Assembly: GCA_013433145.1 (NCBI GenBank) | Contig: CM024184.1 | Coordinates: forward strand, 6,634,137-6,698,136 | Direction of reading: 5' to 3' | Origin: Ascaris suum | Lineage: Eukaryota > Nematoda > Chromadorea > Rhabditida > Ascarididae | Length of the DNA stretch: 64,000 bases | Shown here: in pieces, positions 25,091 to 36,500 of the stretch | Numbering within the stretch: the stretch's first letter is position 1 | Layout of the letters: the number at the start of each line of letters is the position of its first letter | Program-made: the position numbers and the translations under genes | Notes under the pieces: generated by a model | Seen by the model: the letters and a program-made list of their open reading frames with translations, nothing else | What the model was told of the DNA's origin: nothing | Databases searched by the model: none

Positions 25091-27289
25091 TCTAGGGTCT
25101 TTTCATAGAAAATCCAATTAAAAAGATAGCATATGAAGCTGATCGGTGGGAATTTGTTCAACGAGATCATTTCTCATCGTTAGCTTTCGTTTCAATTAAA
25201 ATGACGTCATTTGACAGGTCTATTATTAAAGAAGAGAGGAAATTAGAGTTACGAAAACATTTCAATTGTTTTAGAAAGCTTCTTCGAATTATATGCAAAT
25301 CGTCGAATATTTTTGCTTTTTTTTTTGCTAAATGCAAAAAAAAAAACATTTTCTTCTTTAGTATTTACTTACGACAAGTTAAGTCGAGACATTCCTTCAA
25401 TCATCAACTGCTTTGAGCTTAATCAAAACTCGATGCCGGTAATTAATTGACATAATAGGTGCTGTGACCTAAATGGAAGGTGTAATAAATATGCAATCCA
25501 CCTAGACAGGTACATATGTTTGTTGTAAATACATAAATAGGTACACCGACAGGTGTCAGACATTTACAGAGCTCAAAAATGGAGAATTTGAACGGGGAAA
25601 TAGATAGATGGCTGTATTGTTTTCGGAGGATATTGTTGTTTAGTGACGTTACCGAGGATATACGAGAAGAAAACTCTTGCGAATATGAATTTCGATCGTA
25701 TCGAAAGATATTAAACCTATGCGGCCATTTATTCCATTATTTATTGTATATTCTATTATTTAATTCTATTAAATATAATTCCGTCATGGAAAAATACGTG
25801 TATAAACCGATAGGAGACAATGACTACATACGAAATTCACAAAAATTTTCAGACATTTTTTAAAAATTATATGCTCAATTTCCAGGTGATATTCATAAAT
25901 TTCTTGAGTGAAAAGGATTTGCGTAGGTAACGCATCGAGGTAGAATGAAATGGAGGGGAAAGGTGAAACAGGTGAGCTGGAGGTGACAATGATCAAACGA
26001 TAGCGAGCATGAAACGAATGCCCAATCATTCGACGCCTATATGAATATTCAACATGTGTTCATAGAATTCGATGAGTTGATCCTTCAAATATTCGTGTGC
26101 ATCCTTATAGCTGATCCATTCACGTGTACCGTTGTGGCTAGAATTTTTTTTTTGTGACTCACCTGAGTGGAATACCTAGCTTAGCTATGTGTTGCTTTCT
26201 ATGAATAAATCTACAAGCAAATAAAGCTGCAGAAAAAATTTCATGAAGAAATTTGCATTGATGAATTTCCAAGAAATTATATTAAAATCATATGTAATGC
26301 TAGATATCAAGCGCTAGCTCGAGCTCTCCAAACAAAGTCTATCGGCTCAGTGATCGTTCTTGATGGTCAATTTCTCGAAAATGTTTTTCGAATATTCATA
26401 AAACTAGAAAACGATTCAGAAGTAACTCAGCTTTGTCGTATATGATATGATTCCCTCTCTAATCTATCGATTGTGTCGATGTTTCATTATAAATGAGTTT
26501 TATCTAACTTTTTGTTTTCAATATATAATACTACTTAAATTTTGTATTCTGTGTGTGTGTTTTTCAATGTTTCGCTGATTAAGATGCTTTGAACGAGGCA
26601 GTTATTAAAAAATCACTCAACTTCAGCTTCAAGTTTTAGCTACATCCTCCTGGTTTCCTTTCAACCTCAGGTCGCTTCTGTTTCAACTCTATGGGACTCG
26701 AAATCGATAAGAGAGATAGAAGGAAGGGTTTTCAGATGACATAATGAACAACGATCATTTCGAATACATTGTAAAGGACATAGTTAACCAATCATCATCG
26801 ATCGTCTATAATAGCAACAAAGAGAGTTATACTTAGGCATTAAATGAATTCAAAGCAGTGATATTTTCAACACTTAAATATACCACACTGAACTAATGTG
26901 GGGGGATCTAAACCTCCCGATCAGACTTTAAAAAATAAGGAAAAAGCCTTAAAAAATAAGGAAAATTCAACTCAAAAAGTGATCTCAAACTATACTAAAA
27001 CATTCTTCGCAATAATACTGATAGATGAAATTGAAAAGAATTTTCGCGAAACCTTTCTTTAAAAAAAACTTCAAAATTTCAAGTTATTTCTATTAATTCT
27101 CTATAATAATTCGTGGAAATTTTCTTGGAGAAACTTGAATTGCAAAACGCTTTTCATTTGCTGTATCAATTTGCGTGCCTAAAGGTTTTCGCTATCCGGT
27201 ATGCTCCAACCTTTGAGTTCAACAAAAAAACTTGAGCTCTTTTAGAGATGTGTGGTACATAATTATGTCCCGTAAGCCATATTCCACCA

Positions 27290-27610
27290 CCTGTTCGTGA
27301 TGAGGGACATGCAACGGGTTCTGGGGGCTATTCCGGCAGAGCGTTAGGCTCCATCAGGTCCTATCATGCTGGAAAGGCTCCAGTAGGTTACGGAGTGAAG
27401 ACTGCGTATCTGATCCTCAATGACCATCTCGGCTAAGTATGGAAAGGCAAACCGCAGCTATAGGGGGCATGAGGGCTAGCAATCCGAATGTCACTGCCGC
27501 AAATCTAACTGCAAAACAGTCGAGTGGACAGCGATTGGAACTCGATCGGTCGGCGCCAACCCTTGGCGAATCAACGGATCGTCAGGTGAACCACGTGAAC
27601 GAGGTGCATA
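27290..27610. other. GC-rich island of unknown origin, probably a transposon fragment
   Basis: About 320 bp with clearly higher GC and many CG dinucleotides, set in AT-rich DNA. It contains a CGCCAA-CCC-TTGGCG hairpin (27554-27568). Neither strand gives a long open frame. Composition and sharp borders suggest an inserted element (LINE end or SINE), but I cannot match it to a family. Confidence 0.35.
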
Positions 27611-28192
27611 ATTAAAGAAGCTTCATATTTTCTGCTGTTATTGCTAAGCACTTTTGCCTTGATCATCTCACTCACAAGACGCATTTCAAATGGGAATTTT
27701 CTATACGGAAAACGGATGCAACATTTATATTGATTTAGGCGATAGTCGCCTTACTTTCAGCGTTCTATTTTATTAAGTTTTTGGGTTTTACAATCGATTT
27801 ACACCTATTTGATGCTCGAATAATTCCTTTAACTTGATCTGTGTACGTGAACGGTGTCTTATTTCGCTTATTCCAAAAGGTGTCCCACCTCCAAAGGTAT
27901 TCCTTATTCATTACAGACTCGGTTAATATACTTACCAAATAAACCCTTAATTTTCAATTTCTTATTCATGGTTATTCAAAGCAGCAGTAATAGTTTAGCA
28001 ATATTTTCTATTGATAAATTATTAAGGAAATTTTAAAGCCAACTATTCGATCTTAAAGTAAAATATAGTACAGTACAGTACACCATAAGCATAGTCTAAT
28101 AACTACTAGTCCAATATAGTATAAGTTAAAATCATCTATAAAAATGCAGAAGAGTCCAAATATCGATTACTTACTTCCCAAGAAGTGTACTC

Positions 28193-28198
28193 TTTATT
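28193..28198 (-). terminator. Putative poly(A) signal AATAAA for the chromodomain gene
   Basis: AATAAA on the minus strand, 8 nt after the stop of the tentative last exon (28207-28225). It supports that exon but is not proof. Confidence 0.35.
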
Positions 28199-28206
28199 CG
28201 AAGAAT

Positions 28207-30538
28207 TTAGCAATGGAAAATATCACTGCTTAGAAATGCAAGGAAAAACGCGAAGACAGAACAAATAGAAGGAAGCTAGAATTGAAAGACCGATCGATGA
28301 ATGTCGGAACTGTTGATAGCCGAAGGCTCAATTGAATCGATAGTCGCAATCTCCAGCAGATTTGATAATCGATAAGTAGTATTAATCTATTTCAAATTTC
28401 AACAGGAAAGCTACTATCGACCACCTATCTAACCAATGGATTCCTCATTCTTCATACAACTAGATGAGGGCGCTCATATTTTTATTTAGCTTTATAGTTT
28501 GCCAAAAGTAAATCATAAAAGACTGCATAAAATGAGAGAGGATCGACAATTTAAAGGCCTGTGATAATAACCTAGCAATAAAAAATTCTTTCATTCAACA
28601 ATGAAACTAATAATCTCATAAAGTTAGGTAGTAAGTTAATCACTTACAATTCGGCCTTATAGGCTAATCCATCGTCATTACATTTGTTCATTTCGACGAT
28701 TTTTGCAACCATTTGGAAGCGATCGCTATTTGGTTTTTCCTCTTTCATCTCTTTCTTCGCCGATTCTTTCACCTCCTCTACGATCTCCTCTCTCTCCGAA
28801 ATGCTATTGCTCTGGCCGGCTTCCTCCTGGAAATTGTCATTCTCATCCTTGTTCTTCCATAACGTCTAACGGCATCACTTTTATTTTTCTTAATCAATAG
28901 AAACTTATAAAAATTATTAACATAATATCAATGCAAAAAGCTTAAAAAATATTGCAGTGGATTTGCATATGATTTTAAATGTTGTCCTATTTGATTAGCC
29001 ATTTTGGTTACTTTATATAACAACTTGCTAGTGTTAATAAATTCGGTTAATTGGTGATAAACTGAATCGAGGTTGGCCAAGATGGCATACAGATCCACTT
29101 CTGCCCCAAACTTATTTGCATCCATAATATCAACGTATTTCAAATATACGATAGCAATCTTCGTTATTATCCTGTATGGATCCACGTAGAGATTTCTAAA
29201 GATTAGAATAGAGCGCTAGATGACAGCGGTAGAGATATGGCATCACCGATCTTGTAGCACCACAACGAATCAATTGATAAAATATGCACGAAGATATTTG
29301 CAAAGAATTGATTATGCAATCATACAGAAATTTCTTCGAAATTAAGCGGTAAAATGCTCAACTCCAACTTAAAAAAAATGGAGAAACGCGCCAGAAGGCA
29401 TAATATGCGCTTTTGCTGTAACGATCATCAAGCTAATAAGTTTCATAAGTTTTCGATTAATAACACGGCATATCATTCATATTTTGATGGCTTCAATCGC
29501 TCATATAGACCGCTTATGGATGATCCATCCATTTTTGTAAAATCGCTATAAACCTGATCGGTTTAAAATATAGAAAGTCCTCGACTTTTAGGCCATAACG
29601 AGAGAAATCCATACGAAATATACAAGTTTCAGGCATATGAGACGTGTAAAATTCGCTTCGAAATTGAGATAGCAACTTGAAAATCAACATTATGAGGAAC
29701 TTGCATTAAATATTACTAGCACCAAATTTCAAAACTTCGGGTTCATTAATTTCTGAGTTGGATCCAATAAACAGACAGGCAGACACATACAAACATATAC
29801 GCAGATCCGTATAGCTGAATTTACCATCACGAGCACTGCAAGTATAAGTCTACAGGAGACAAAAAAAACAATTTTTTTCCTGCCAAGCCGAAGCCAATTA
29901 CCAGCACAATTTGGTTAACTAAGATCACTGCCACTACGCAACTAATCTCAGGTTTGGCCAAATTTAGCCAAATCTGGCCAAATCTATCAAGGGAATCGTG
30001 AATTTCGGCCAAATTGAATGTAACCAAGAATTTTTTTTTAATTGTACAAAAAAGAATTTCCTTCACCTATATATTACTAGAGATAGAAAAAATTAAAGCA
30101 ATTACCTTTTCGTTTTCTTCCTTACAAGTCGTTTCTCCTTGCGGATCACAAGGAATGGTAACCTACAACAAAACGAGATGAATCAAAAATTCAAATTTGG
30201 TAGTGGTCGTACTTGACTATGTCTTTTTGATAATATTTCAATATCAGATTATCACAAAAACAAATTCAATCCAATTTATAGGTAATAAATCAATCAGAAT
30301 GATCACAATAGAGGACGATATTATAGTCAGCAGAAAACATTCAAAGACAAATTCCATAAAGTAAAAGTGAGTTAAACGAATTTTTCAAAGACCTAAAATA
30401 GTCAGCGTTATACTATATTTGCATTAAGTAGTATAACATTACAACTTCTGCAAAAAAGTGTAAAATTGCAGTAAGTGACGTAGAGTACGTAAAATGACTT
30501 ACTTTGACTACAGTTTAAGTTGTACTATTTAAATTGCT

Positions 30539-30624
<86 letters not shown>

Positions 30625-33572
30625 TGATTGATTGATTGATTGGTTGATTGACTGACTGATTGCAGAGTGGATAATCATTCAAAAATTATGAGTATATAAT
30701 GCATTTTATTAAAAAATAATCAAAATTAATTTCAATATGCATATTTATCAACGAGCACAAATAGTTGATTTATAGATAAATGTTGCAATTCATAAAAAAT
30801 AGAGAGATGAGCATGTTTATTCTCATATCGGATCCGAATCTACACCAACTCTAGAATATATAATTACGAATCATCAAATTATGTATTCAACTGTTTAATT
30901 TCTTCATCAAATATCATCGCTTTTTTAGTTTCCCTTATCGACGCATCAACTCAATTTTCAGGTTTCCTTCAATTTTTCGTGATTTCCTTGGAAGGAACAT
31001 AAAGAAAGTTCCCTGCTTACCCTTTTTTCCTTGAATTCTTTCCTTCGTATTGAATGTGGCCCACTCAGAAATCAATCAACGGTCATTAAGATAGATAGAT
31101 ATTCCATATCAAGTTGGTATATTTTTCCCGGCAAAAAATGGACAGCACCCAGAAATTAAGGGATGAGATACATGCAAACATGATCGCCATAACTATCCTC
31201 TTCATTGATTTCTACTACGGTCTGCACATACAGAATTTCATGACCCTCTCCCATCCCTTCAATGAGCAAATGACTCGAAAATGTCCGACACAGCCATACA
31301 CGGAACAGATTCCTATGAAAAAAAAAACGCATCAACACAGACATACAAACCGACAGAATGGAAAACAGCAAGATCCAGCAATGAAAAACGCTAACCTTCA
31401 AAGTTTTCCCACCGTGAGAGGTAGTTTTCAAAGATTTCCGATTCCTTTTTCGTGCAATAGGAAGCTGCAAGCAACAAATCTCTCGTCAGATATAAAACTG
31501 CACAGAAATATTTTTATTGAAATAATTCAATCTGGAGCTATTCCCCAATAATATCTAGGGCTATTCGTCGCTGTGCTCAGATTTATGGCATAAAAAAAGG
31601 CATCTCGAATAATATGAACCTCAAAGAAGCGAAAATGTATGAGAAAAATTTTCCGCAAAAAGAAACAGCGCAGAAAATAGTGCAAATTTCGTGGAAAAAC
31701 AAAAAAAAAACTCAATAAAAACGGACATCTGGGAATATGTAAACCTTTATCTACTTTATAGGATTTGTCTGTACCCAAGGTGCTTCATCAAGCTTTGTCC
31801 TACAGGCATATAAATATGTAAGCTTTGCACCTGAGGTGAAGGTGTGTATATGTACACATTTGAAGTGTACGAATTTAGCAAATCTCTATGGCACAATGTG
31901 ATCACCACGAGGAAATTAGAAATTGTTCAATTTCAACTCCATTAGTGCAATTTTCATTTCCATTTCAGAAAATGCATTTTTTTTTAAAACAGGTTATACC
32001 TGTTTTTAAAAATATTCCTCAACAGGTTAGATTATCTAGGTAATCTATACCTGTTGAGGAATATTGCTGCAGTTCTCTTCCATATATTAATAATATGCAT
32101 TAGAATAGTTATGTTTGACTAATGAATTGAAGGTGAGCAAAATTTTCTTTTATATGAAGTATTTTTTTGGCACTATATATTCAAAAAAAAAAAAAAATTG
32201 TTAGCCTATAAAAGTGGCCTACTTTGTGGTATAAGGCTTGTTAACCAAGTAAAAAATATCGAGGTCAACTAGTAAGTAATCGAGGAAATAAACTCATTTA
32301 CCTACACCCTATATCATATCACTGAAATGCAGTTGTACTTCAGTGCTCTCAGTCTTTGTCGCATCATTTCACAGGTATTTGTTATAAAAATTAAACCGGA
32401 TATATCCGGTTGTAATTGCATTAAAGATGGTGAATTTAACTGAATGATGCTAAAAAAACGAGAAAATTGCCTTAAAAAATTATTTATTTCGACCAGCTAT
32501 ATTTTTTTCGACCTTTGGTATGATCTCTTGCAATCTACTTTCCCTATCGATCAATATCGATCAGCTATATCGACTACATCGATCAATATTGCGATCAGAT
32601 TGCTATGATTGGTGATCTTTTTACAATCGACTTTCTCTAAAACCACAGAAGTATGATTAGTTTCAACCGATCGATAATATCAGGAATGAAAAAAAAAATC
32701 CACTAAATTAAATCAAATGAAAGCGCTCAACCCGATAACGTTTTTCATCGCCATGTAATCGCTCGTATTCACGAATGAGCTCCTTGCAATTAACAAGGTT
32801 TGCCGGTGGTTCCCATGTACTCTCACTTCTGCAATATATATGTATATGATGGACATTTGTGCCATCTTCCAGTTATTAATATCGCTAAAGATATAAAAGA
32901 AGAAAAAAGAATTAATAAAAAAGATTTCGTTTTTCTTTTCAAACAAGCTTTTTTTCCACTATCTTTAAAGTGACTTAGATAGTATATTCGAAGATTTGAT
33001 GAGGATAAGAAAATGATTTCAGAACGACGAAAAACTATTAGTTTCTCTGATTCAAAAGAGAATTCTTTGCTAAAAGAATGAAGAGAGAGAGAGAGAGAGG
33101 AAAAAAAGAGAATAATTACAGACTTAATTAAATATGAAAAAAATTGCACATTAAAAAAATTTATCCGAATATAAAATTTCATCAATAAATATGAAATTAT
33201 AATTAAATATTTCATGCATCTGAAAATATAAAAATCTGAAAGAATCAATTCAACATTTGAGAATATCTTTTCAATGACGCCTATGACTGAAATTAAATAT
33301 GCCAAATATCTCCATATATAAATATAAATACAAATATAAATGAACTTATATTTATATTTATATATACTCATACATAAAATGGAAATGACAAAGAAATAAA
33401 CTGACACAGGATATTCCTTCCATTTGACCAGATAATGAATGCGTCGACCACATGGTGATACACGTTTGTCGATTATTTGCTCAGCCTCAAATTCATCGTT
33501 ATCCAATTCTTCGATTGCCGATTTCGTCTTTTTATGGCGCAACCAATGACTTACGGAATTATTTGTTCGCAT
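28207..33572 (-). CDS. Chromodomain protein (HP1/SUV39-like chromodomain)
   Basis: Certain exons: 33406-33572 and 32828 leftward to at least 32732. They join in frame (donor GTCAGT, acceptor TTGCAG) to give a complete chromodomain, residues 27-80: EFEAEQIIDKRV, HYLVKWKEYP, SESTWEP, NCKELIREYE. The methyl-lysine cage positions are Phe28, Trp51 and Tyr54. Without further splicing the protein stops at 32708 (95 residues). A longer form is likely: a weak donor GTTGAG after 32732, then exon 30106-30162, exon 28648-28865 (Glu/Lys-rich, ending AKIVEMNKCNDDGLAYK) and a short last exon 28207-28225 followed by AATAAA, about 185 residues. No full chromo-shadow domain is evident, so HP1 proper is unproven. 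Such proteins bind H3K9me or H3K27me. The ATG (33570-33572) follows an ATTTTATAG acceptor by 17 nt. Confidence 0.8.
30541..30662. repeat. (AT)40 microsatellite followed by (ATTG)n
   Basis: Eighty bases of pure AT dinucleotide (30541-30620) pass directly into ATTG/ACTG tetramers (30621-30662). Located in the second intron of the chromodomain gene. Confidence 0.95.
31986..32065. repeat. Pair of ACAGGT-ACCTGT inverted repeats
   Basis: First hairpin 31986-32006: AAAACAGGT, loop TAT, ACCTGTTTT (perfect). Second hairpin 32011-32065: a 24-base left arm (32011-32034) and a 25-base right arm (32041-32065) that match except for one extra T, around a TCTAGG loop. The core of both is ACAGGT facing ACCTGT. 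They lie in the second intron of the chromodomain gene. Confidence 0.88.
32394..32411. repeat. 18-bp perfect palindrome AACCGGATATATCCGGTT
   Basis: Perfect self-complementary 18-mer, 330 bp from the two ACAGGT hairpins in the same intron. Confidence 0.85.
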
Positions 33573-36500
33573 TTTATTGCACAATTCTTCTATAAAATCA
33601 TATCACAAACTATCAATAAGATTAAGGCAATATGCGCTTTTTGCATCTCTTCCGATCAACTCGATCGATAATACAAACATTCATAAGGCAACAATAACAC
33701 AAAAAAATTAGCATATTAGATATTGCCTGTTTATCATTATGAATGATATTTTCGCATAAAAAAAGCCATTTACGTTGATAAAATTGCAAAAACCGGTTAA
33801 AATTATATGCAAATGAGTTTCTTGTAAAATAGACATCAAATGGAGGCGAAAATCGGCCGCTTAGAAATCCGAACAATAAACAATGGAAGCTTAGAGACAC
33901 TTCTACGTTTCATTATATAAGCGAATAAATGACAAATACAATTATGTAAAATTTTGCCTGATTAGTTCGAGATAGCAATTTCCCCATAAACGTCGCAATA
34001 TCATCGGGGAACACTCGACAACGCTGATCAGCTTAATGGGTCTCAGGCTTGTTTTTGGAGAGAGGAGAAGAGGGTAAAGCAGTTAATTGTAAAATGCTTA
34101 ACGACGTGAAGCAAAGAAAATTCAGTGGGATAACAAGCGTTGACGTGAAATATATTATCGCAAACCAATAGCGCACATGACAAAGAAACTAACCGATGAT
34201 CAATTTTCCGTCTTACTTCGATTGTCCATCTTATGAGATGCATCTTACGAGATCAACACAAACTTTATGGAATGTGCAAGTTTTCATGAAAGAAAATTGC
34301 AGATGAAGAAAAAAATCTCTGAATTTGAAAGAATTTCTTGAAATTATCTAGTTGGATGGCCACTTTCCTCTAATAGTTGAAAAATACACTTCACACATAT
34401 TGAAATGATGAGAATCGTTGAATAAAATGCCTTTATAAATTAACTTTTGGACTTTATTTCAACAAAAAAAAAACAATTCTGTCCCGAAATTCTATCAATT
34501 ACTTTGTGGGAAATCTTTTTTTTCATGCACAATAGAGTTTCCTAGTATAGTCAAAGAACGAATGCCATAATCTCTGGCGAAACCGCTCTATAGAGATTTC
34601 CATCCTCACAGTTGTCAAGTTATCGTCAAACTTTATCCCCTCACCGCCCTTAAATCGATGAGCTCCAACTTCGAGAACAATCTCAGGATTGAATCTCAGG
34701 TGCACCGTTTTGCAACGGTCCACGATTTACTACCATCCCTATATAAAAAATTTTAATTGGTCATGATGTGTGCAATATGAAACTGGACAATAGGTGACCA
34801 AACAATGAATCATTCGATCCATTGGGCAATAGTAATAGCCAATTGCATGAAACATTTGCACTACAATCGGATCGTTTATCGTAGATACAAATAAAATTCC
34901 CGTATATATCACAAATAACGACAATTTATTAATAAAATGCTTTCTTATATGAATTAAATAATAATTCATTTTTTCAAAATCTTTTATGAAAGCGTTTGAA
35001 ATTCTCAAAGCGTTGCAGCTAATATTGCTGATTTACACTCGCAGCATTTTAAGTATAGAATCGATTCTCTTTTGAAGTAAAAAGCAGTTTCAATTCCTTT
35101 TATCGTTTCTTCCTGCATCTTTTATAGGCTATTCAAACAGTCATCCTATGGGCTATTCAAAATAATCAAATCTCTATAGGAAACCTCTTTGCGATGTCCT
35201 TTCACGCATGTATGTACATCATGAGAGCCGTACAGCAAACGTGGATGATATGATACAGATAGCGATTCGCATTTTTTTTTTTCTTCTCATCTTTCTACTA
35301 CCTATGAGAGATGTCTCTTTTAATCCATTCATTTTTTCGTTCATTGCTAGCTACCAATATCTAATAATTTTGCCCGATTATGTAGGTAGCAGATCTAAAC
35401 GATTATCGAAAATCATCAACAAAATGCTAGCAAAATTAAATTATAACAAAACAAATTAGAAATAATAAAATGCGAGGCACAAATCACATAAAAGCAATAA
35501 AGAATAAATCTATAAATATAAAAGGATTAAAAGGCAAAAGAAAAATTTATTAAATGGGAAGCATGAATTGAAATTGAAGCGATATGGTTAAGAGCAAATA
35601 GCAATTAAATCGTTGATTGATCGACGAAATTGAAGAATGACTTATCTATAAGAGATTCTCTCTAAAATATTGATACATTACTTCAAAAACATACTGATCT
35701 TTTAGCCATTATGATAACATTATATTTGTTAGAGCAATTACTCAATTATGAACTTGGATAAAATTTAGCTTCTCGGGATACTCGTAAACGTATAGCAACT
35801 TTTTATTTCTTACCTCAAATAATTTCAGCTTATTCAAGTATTATTTCTCAACCTAACAATTGTTAGAGATCTTGAGTTCGATATCGGCAAAAATGGTAGA
35901 AAATTCTGCTGACGCTAAAGTTTTGACGAAAATTTGATAGGCTCAAAAATGGAATAAAAAGAAGCAGAGATAAACCCAATTTTAGGATCGAAGACAAACA
36001 TAGGTGGATAAACTTTTAGAATTAATGAATTAGGAGTTTCCTCTTTTGTCTCTATACTTCAAATGTTTGGAGATTCTTCTTGAGGGGCTTTCTTAACGCC
36101 TACCTTCTGGATTCCTAATGCCTATAAGCCAGATGCTTAACAAGTTTGGAAAATCCTTGCATGCGTGTACGCTTGCTATTATTGCACTTTCAAAAACTCC
36201 TCCCATATCTTCTTGCTGAAGCATTTTCTATCTTCTTTTTCCCACATAATTCAAATAATTTGTATTTTTTGCACTATATCAACAGACTATATGTGACCTA
36301 CATCTACTCATATCTTTTGCGTTTGAAGAGTTTTCATATATTCAGAGATTCCGGTATGTTAAAGCTCAAAAAATTTTCGCATGCGAAAATTTTTGCCAAA
36401 TCGCATGCGACGATTCCTTTCTTGCAGAACAAACGAATGGGAAAAGGATAATCTGTAGCCATCTTGACTGGCGTATGCCCTGATTCATCAACGATTCAAA

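Larger units (their letters stand above)
22460..28206. other. 5.7-kb intergenic stretch between convergent genes
   Basis: Lies between the 3' ends of Asterix (plus) and the chromodomain gene (minus). It holds the likely Asterix poly(A) signal (22704-22709), G or C runs at 22993-23007, 24712-24721 and 24993-25004 (one at 22274-22287 is just inside the Asterix intron), a CTCTTGGCTCTTTCAG minisatellite at 24970-25090, clusters of CAGGT/ACCTG words at 25455-25560 and 25885-25985, and a 320-bp GC-rich island at 27290-27610. Open frames at 22928-23239 and 23176-23418 (minus), 23587-23775 and 25579-25863 (plus) show no domain I can name. On the minus strand a phase-consistent pair near 27955 and 27825 could be an exon but matches nothing known. 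Confidence 0.45.

Noticed and set aside
27825..27960. Possible last exons of the chromodomain gene (IIRASNRCKSIV-like frame)
   Set aside because: The phase from exon 28648-28865 does not fit, and no chromo-shadow motif is visible; the short exon at 28207-28225 with an adjacent AATAAA fits better.
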